A stretch of DNA of 64,000 nt, from the NCBI RefSeq assembly GCF_029227915.1, contig NC_079876.1, positions 5,890,001 through 5,954,000 of the forward strand, written 5' to 3'. Origin of the DNA: Hydractinia symbiolongicarpus (Eukaryota; Cnidaria; Hydrozoa; Anthoathecata; Hydractiniidae). Positions 57,831 to 64,000 of this stretch are shown here, one piece after another (within the stretch, counting starts at the first letter, position 1; each line of letters begins with the position of its first letter). Made by a program: the position numbers and the translations under genes. Under the pieces are notes generated by a model, which worked only from the letters and a program-made list of their open reading frames with translations, searched no databases and was not told the DNA's origin.

Positions 57831-58228
57831 TTTAAAGTTTTGTGCTAACTATCTATAAACATAGATATTGAGGAAGAATCCTGCTTTTAACGCAGCTAGC
57901 TATAACTATCTTTATTTATTACGATTCTTTTAAAGTTTTTATTCTGTTTGCTACATTGTTATTTATTTTTATGTTGAAGATGGGTCTACCTAGCTAGCTC
58001 TTTTTAGCTACCTCTGGATAGAAAGTGAAAGTAGCCAAATGCAGTTGGCTGCAATCCGATTCTTATGCCATATTGAAAAATATGACACCAGAAACACCAT
58101 AAAGTTGTGTGCACTACAATTAATATACTACATACTATATAACTGTACTAAATCACTTTACCTGAATGTGTGACACTTTTTTTAACTCTTATTAATCGCT
58201 CCATCGGGCGTTCAATGCTGTGTAACAC

Positions 58229-58400
58229 CAGGGGCGTAGCCAGAAAAAAATTAACCTTAGTTGAACCATTGACCCGCAGGGTCAACATCGCACTTCAGGT
58301 GCGATAATAACCAACTGGGGGTTTGGGGGGCGTTGTGAGCCCTCTAACGGGTTCAAGGCGGAGCCCTGGAAGCCAACGCCTTTTTACGCCCTTTAAACGC
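58229..58400 (+). mobile_element. Single end of a DNA transposon ('caggggcgtagccag')
   Basis: caggggcgtagccag at 58229-58243, followed by 'gggggtttggggggcgttgt', 'gagccctctaacgggttc' and 'aaggcggagccctgg', is a layout common at the ends of animal DNA transposons, probably hAT-like. The opposite end was not found. Confidence 0.5.
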
Positions 58401-60629
58401 TGAAATGCCATAAAACCGACTCTGTGACATACGCGATAGACGTCTAGTATTGATCGAATTGATCGAAAAAGGGGAATAAATGACAACATAAAATACATTA
58501 AAATCTTTATCATCAAGGGTGTAATCAAACCAGCAATAAGACAACACAACACCATCATAATGTTTTTTTATAGATTGAAAGTTATTAAAGCAATAATTAG
58601 AATGTTCATTCTTCTTTCTTCATATTTAGCACCAAAATAAAGTTTTCTGCAGATTGGAGGTCATTAAAAAATAACCAAATCAAAATCTTCTTTCTTCATA
58701 AATATAATAAAAAATTCAAAAATATAATGAAATGGAACCATGGACAAAATGCCTTCATACAAATCATTGAAAACCCCAGTGTTAATAATACGTTCCACAC
58801 ATCGTGTTACAAATATTAAAATTATGGGCATAGTTGGGATTATTAGTTAAGTAAGGAACATTCTTGCGTAAAAATTTTAAACTACTTTTGGAGTATTTGT
58901 AAAAATATGTTACGTTTGATTCGATTCATCATGTTTCAGAAATAATGTACAAAGCATGAATTACAGACAACTAAATTTAAGCAATGAGAAGAAGAAGGAT
59001 ATGTATAAAGCTAATATGTTTTGCTTTAAAATATTAGCATGACAATTATTAATTTAACAGATACATTGCCAGCATCGTCATAACATTGACCTTATCAATT
59101 CTGTATATATATCATGAGAAAGTTCATAAGGTTTTTAAAATGACCGTTGAAAAAGACAAACCTGAGAGCCTTCACTACAATGAATAAACCTTAAGACGTC
59201 CTCTCGCAAGTTACAATGGGAAGAATAATCGTGATCACTGAGGTGTGGAGCTTGTCGTAGTGACTGCCTACATTATATTTCCCAATACCGTTAATAAAAC
59301 CTGAAGGGAATGAATCTACCAAGGTTCTGCAGATTAAACTTGTTTAGGTTTAATAGGTTTAGATTTAGAAATACCTTTGACGAAAAAGATTTTAAGTTAA
59401 AAGTTTGCTTTTTACAAATGGAAGAAGACTCGTCATTAGTGCTAGAAGTACCACATTGATTAACTAACGTTTGGGTTAATGCAAAAGGAACAACTTCGAG
59501 ATGATACACACGTTTCCTTTTTCTTTTCTTTTGCTTTGTTGTCATAACATATGAACAACCTAGCTTAAAATACTGAGCAGAACGCTGTAACGTAACTTTA
59601 CTCAAACTTAAAGACAGTAAAGGGATTAGGTTTAAATTGCCCAGAATGTTTGTCTTTATCGGAAAATAAAATAGATACTGGTTGTAAATTTTTATTTGAA
59701 GGTAGATGAGGAAAAATCTTCTGATTTAAAACCGTCTTGAATCATAGCTGACAACAATCAGGATAAAAAGTTAAAATATTTCTCTTAAATAAACTGTTAT
59801 AAAGGCTTATAAGAATAGCTTTATTCTGTATAGCTACAAGATCTGCTGTCTACACAGAGTCACAGAAGAGGATAAATAGCTAGCTAACTGAAAACGTGAA
59901 AGTGCTTTCTACACAAGAAAACAAATCTGAAGATTTACATACACATACAAAAATTGGATGGTTCGAGTATAGAGAATTCTATACAAGTTATAAAGCTTTA
60001 TACGGATCAAGGTTTGACAGCAACATCATGCTTTCTTCACATTCACAACTTCGCTAGCCTTGTTTTTTGTTTTTTTTTAATTTCTTGCGTATGTTCCATA
60101 GCCATATATGGAGCAAATTTTTAGCCTCTCTGCGAAATTTACTAGGCAATAGGATGCGTCCAAAATCACCATAAATGGAAGACACAAGACCGTACATAGG
60201 CATAATTTTCGCAGGTAATCCTGCGAAAAAGACTATCTGCGAAACAAAGTAAAAATTCAACACCTCAGCCTGCAAAACAAAGTGGATACTGTTATATCTT
60301 GCGAAAACTACGTGCAAAGCACGAAGCTTGTGTGCGCCGCCCGGAAAAAGATCTGTGCCGGATGCACCATTGGTGCGCCCATCCATGTTTTGGCGGTGGC
60401 GGTGGAAAAAACGACGTGTTAAAATGAGAAAAGTAGGTCAGTCGATCGCAGAGCCTGGTAACACAGTTGGTTGGGGCTTACTGGGCATTTTAATTTCGGG
60501 TCCCCCAACAGATTGTTTTCTGTTTTTCTATTTACACCGAAGCTGTTATATATATTTTTGTGTATTACGCCTGTGCGAATGTGCACCATGGTTTACCTGG
60601 ACTTACTGTTCATCCCCGTGTTAACAATT
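58401..60629. other. AT-rich intergenic DNA with one weak coding-like stretch
   Basis: The minus-strand frame 59605-59291 (about 104 codons, 'MTTKQKKRKRKRVYHLEVVP' and following) and the same-frame stretch around 59160-59272 ('QSLRQAPHLSDHDYSSHC') are open but separated by two stops, so they may be a decayed gene. A 110-codon minus-strand frame (60386-60054) has no domain. Neither is called as a gene. Confidence 0.3.
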
Positions 60630-61026
60630 GTGTTTTTATTTAAACATAGCCTGCAAGAAAGTTTTTTTCAAAAGGGTATTATCCCTGCACGCCTGTGCAA
60701 CATTCTTTAACTGTACTAAGCTGTCAGCCCATTGTCATGATTAGATTTTTAACTTTCAGAAAAACTTATTCCGCAAAATAAAATGTTATTGATTAAATGT
60801 TTTTGCCATGACCGGTTAACAACGGTTTGTAAACTCTATTTTTATTTCAGCTATTGTTGCGGGAAAGTTATTTTTTGAAAAATATGTTACCGTCGCAACA
60901 CTATAATGGTGTATGGGCTTTACTTGATTATAACATTCTGTATACCTGTACTAAAGCACTCCACCTGATTGTGTGGAGCAGTTTACGGCTGTTATTAAGC
61001 GCTCCAGAGAGTGTTCATCGCCGGCT
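60630..61026 (+). repeat. Duplicated block, downstream copy of 56990-57384
   Basis: Matches the upstream copy in order, including 'gcctgtgcaaca-t-tttaac', 'aaaaacttattccg-aaaataaaat' and 'cctgtactaaagc-ctccacctga'. The downstream end merges into a repeat tail with 'tctgtctgtctgcgacttttgcaaag' at 61085-61120. Confidence 0.75.
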
Positions 61027-61818
61027 CACACCTTGACTAGTGGCTTACCCTGGCGTTTCGACGCCGGGTTTACCCCGCTAGTCAGTTCCGTCTGTCTGTC
61101 TGCGACTTTTGCAAAGAGGATTATATTCTTTACTATTTTCGTTGATAAAGTCTGTAAAACATCCCTCATAAAATTGTTCTGTAAATTACCAAACTTTGAC
61201 GTTAAAATAAAGCAACCTATTTTTCCATTGTTCTTCTGCCTTAGTGGAATTTTCCACTGGTTTTATCGATTAATCTTATATATTAATTCCCTTGCGTGAG
61301 TAAAACTGTGAGTCCACGACACGGAAATCACGGGTCACTTTCTTATGACGTGGCTGTACGCTAAAATTTAACTAAAAAAATTAGGGATGTACTTCATAGA
61401 AATCGCACATAAGGTGTAAATATATAACCCGCTGCTAATAACGATATAAATATATATACCCTTATGCCAAAAAACTCTTTGTTAGCATATATATATAGGT
61501 ATCGCTACATATGAAACGGTATTAGATATTCACAAAGCATACGGACTGTTAAATGAAGTTCCTAGCATAAAACGGAAATTGTGTTTACGAAAAAGATGGC
61601 TGTTCTTTTTGAGTATTCTCTACTCTTTCATTCAAAATAAATCTTTAAAAAAACATTTGAAGAAGAGCATGGTTTTATAAATTAATCATAGCAAGGTTCT
61701 GTAAGGTTTTTTCATGTTTTATTTTCAGTTTTGTTTATATTATTGTTGCCAGACATGTTTTATAGCTAGCATCATAAAAAGCCAACCACCAACAACAACT
61801 AGCTAGCTAGCTAGGAAT

Positions 61819-61838
61819 ATATATATATATATATATAT
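61819..61838. repeat. (AT)n microsatellite
   Basis: A short alternating AT tract ending 'atatatgtagcc'. Repeated 'gctagctag' words lie before and after it. Confidence 0.85.
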
Positions 61839-62039
61839 GTAGCCATGTTCTTTATACCTAGCTAAGTCTCCAGTTTATATTTAAGTGACTAGCTATTAGC
61901 TGCTGTAGCTAGCTAATGCTAGCTTTACACTAAAAAGATTCCCAGTATATATATTACCACAAAACACATCAAACGTTATTAACCCTGAAAATTTTAAACA
62001 TTTTCCTGGGTTTTTTTTGGTTTGCGAAGTTCTTTTCCT

Positions 62040-63500
62040 CCAAATATTCTGAAAATAAAGTTCAGAAATTACTTATTTTTAAAATGTAAATTTGATTTGT
62101 TTCAAATTGTGGGCAAAAACCTTAATCAGCATGCTAAAAGAACTTACTTTTCTTAATTTAGAATTACTAAACACAACCATTTTCTTACATTTAGTGTAAA
62201 CTTTTGTGCGTATGGCTTATATTTAATACACCAAAAGAGCTACTTTGTTGATTTCAATTTTATACTCTTTGTAGGCTATTTTTTCTTCTTTTTGACATTT
62301 CTGTTTTACCACTCAATTTTTACATTTTATAAGTTATTTGAAACAGAATGGTATGAAATAGACCAAAATACCTGATCTTAGTTGTTTTTTATTTACAGGC
62401 TGTGTCTGTGAAACTTTAAGGGGAACATTTGGTGGAAGACAATGGCATGACATATACTGATAGAACTGATTTTTGTTGTGTTAGATGTTATATCTGAACC
62501 TTTTTGACATTTTATGTTAATTTTGCGAGGAAGGACCATATATATATACACAGAAGAAGAATTCAATTTTACACCTTCCAAGCTTTGTTTTTCTATATTT
62601 TGTATAAATTCTTACTGGTGAGGACTCCGTGCAATATATCGAAATGACTGATCCTTCTCGATTTAAATTTGATGTGTTCTAAATCGTATATAGTTTTGGA
62701 AATTTTGTGTAAGATTTAATGGGTAAGGGCTAGATGCAATATGTCAAAAAAACTTTTTTTGTTGAATCAGAAGCACTCCCTACAACCATTCTTTTTTTTA
62801 CACTTTGTGAAGCTTTTGTGAGGAAAGAGTGTATGCAATATTATCGAAATAACTGATTTTTGTTGCAAACTGTTTTTCTTTGGCATTTTGGATTAAAATT
62901 TTGTTTTAGAGGGCATATGCAGTAGATATATGTACTGAAATAGTTAAATTTTGCAAACTTTGATTTTGTCGTTACCTCTCATTTTTTACATTTTGATTAA
63001 ACTTTTGTGGGAGACCGTCGATATGCGAAGGACCAAAATAAGAGATTTTAGTATTACTTAGAATTTGTATTTTGTGTTGCAAAATTGGTGCAAAAATTGA
63101 CATAAAATGAACTTATATACAGATTGATTGCTGTTGTTTAACATGACTCATTATGACTTATATATATATTTTATGAAAATTTGTGACAGAATACTATGTG
63201 AGATTTGAAATTTTGTTTACTTTATTGATGGTAAAACAGCATGCAAATTGCTAAAAGGACTTTATTAATTTTAGATTTAAACACCGTTATTTTGTTGGCA
63301 TTTTGTCTAAAGTTTGGTGAGGAAGGACTGTATGCAATATATCAAATAATGTTTTATTGCATTATAATTTGTCCTTGCAAATCCCTTTTTTTACACCTTA
63401 GATAAAAAATTCTGTCAGAGGCACAATTTATTGTTTATTTTTCACATTGTGTGTCAACCTTTGGCAGGGTTTGCAATAAACTAACTGATTTTAACATATA
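62040..63500. repeat. Strongly diverged tandem repeat, unit about 100-170 bp
   Basis: Blocks recur in one orientation: 'ttttacactttg-gaa-ctttt', 'gtgaggaaggactgtatgca', 'atatatcgaaataactgatt' and 'tttgttg-aaac' are recognisable near 62616, 62705, 62815, 62995 and 63315. Spacing is irregular and many positions differ, so this is an old array. Non-coding. Confidence 0.65.
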
Positions 63501-63729
63501 CAATGAGAGAGATTTGTGTTTGACATTGATCAGCTTTTTTGTATATATGTGGCGTTTTGAGTGATTTAAATTTTATGGGTGAGATGTATGTTGAAATGCT
63601 TTTGGAAACTTCTTTCCGAATAATTTTCGCATTTGTCAGATGGTCAGAGCAAGTAATTTTAGTAGATTTAGATTTTAAATGTCACATAAATACTGCAGTT
63701 GTTGAAAACCTTTAATTTTTTTGGTCATC

Positions 63730-64000
63730 TCTTATAATATTATAATAATACGGAGAGTGTGTCCGTCTGTCTGTGACAGGCAAAGTTGATGTGGTCATTT
63801 TCCCTTGATGTTGCCGAAATTTCCTTTGAAGTCACCGAAAAAATTATGTCCATTTTGCTGGCGGGTTTACTTTGTTTACATCACGTGATCAAAATGGAGC
63901 AACTTGATTTGCTGAAATAAATTTAACGGCTTTCTTTACAAAAATGGTGTCCCTTGACACCGAAAAAAAACAACAACAGAAGAACGGTCCCTCTGTCTTG
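63730..64000 (+). repeat. Interspersed repeat, family A-like tail, cut by window end
   Basis: 'tatta-taataatacggagagtgtgtccgtctgtctgtgacaggcaaagt' and 'gccgaaatttcctttgaagtcaccgaaaa' recall the tails of family A copies at 7080-7176 and 48600-48640. Confidence 0.55.

Noticed and set aside
60054-60386. 110-codon minus-strand frame as a gene
   Set aside because: It mixes a GC-richer repeat-like start with a Lys-rich end and has no recognisable domain; the plus strand is open there as well.
1-64000. Spliced-leader RNA genes, rRNA genes or viral insertions
   Set aside because: Looked for because hydrozoans trans-splice; no recognisable spliced-leader, rRNA or viral gene sequence was seen.

Overview
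This is animal nuclear DNA. It is AT-rich, its genes carry GT-AG introns with T-rich acceptors, and it has no operons or bacterial ribosome-binding sites. It is heavily loaded with transposon relics, minisatellites and microsatellites. The protein affinities and repeat styles suggest a cnidarian, probably a medusozoan or hydrozoan; that placement is inference.

Four protein-coding genes can be reconstructed with confidence. On the minus strand, 114-1247 is an intronless lariat debranching enzyme (DBR1) and 1837-2430 an intronless isochorismatase-domain protein (ISOC1/2 type). On the plus strand, 10203-24851 is a complete 13-exon EFCAB7 orthologue of 622 codons. It encodes an EF-hand scaffold which in vertebrates tethers the EVC-EVC2 complex at the ciliary base for Hedgehog signalling. 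Its first exon is separated from the second by an 8.3 kb intron full of mobile DNA. On the minus strand, 27735-33447 is a three-exon ETS transcription factor of 789 codons with a TEL (ETV6/7)-like DNA-binding domain and a long N-terminal part of no recognised fold. EFCAB7 and the ETS gene converge.

Layout: 1-2.4 kb housekeeping genes; 2.4-10.2 kb intergenic DNA with TIR elements, a perfect 40-bp palindrome and two copies of an interspersed repeat (called family A here); 10.2-24.9 kb EFCAB7, whose intron 1 holds a decayed DNA transposon with convergent ORFs, a degenerate 'tacggagt' array, a 60-bp minisatellite, a non-LTR retrotransposon tail and a tRNA-derived SINE; 27.7-33.4 kb ETS gene; 34-47 kb sparse DNA with RFX X-box-like motifs, a possible two-exon micro-gene, isolated exon-like ORFs, a long (AAAC)n tract and a Crypton-type recombinase relic; 48-64 kb gene-poor duplicated DNA with four identical tRNA-Gly(TCC) genes, a pogo/Tigger-like element with TA target duplication, duplicated 400-bp blocks and a diverged tandem repeat.

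The genes do not form a pathway together. The points most worth checking are the EFCAB7 and ETS gene models with remote first exons, the transposon with palindromic subterminal boxes, the X-box-like sites with nearby small exons, and the tRNA-Gly cluster amplified with its 5' flank.
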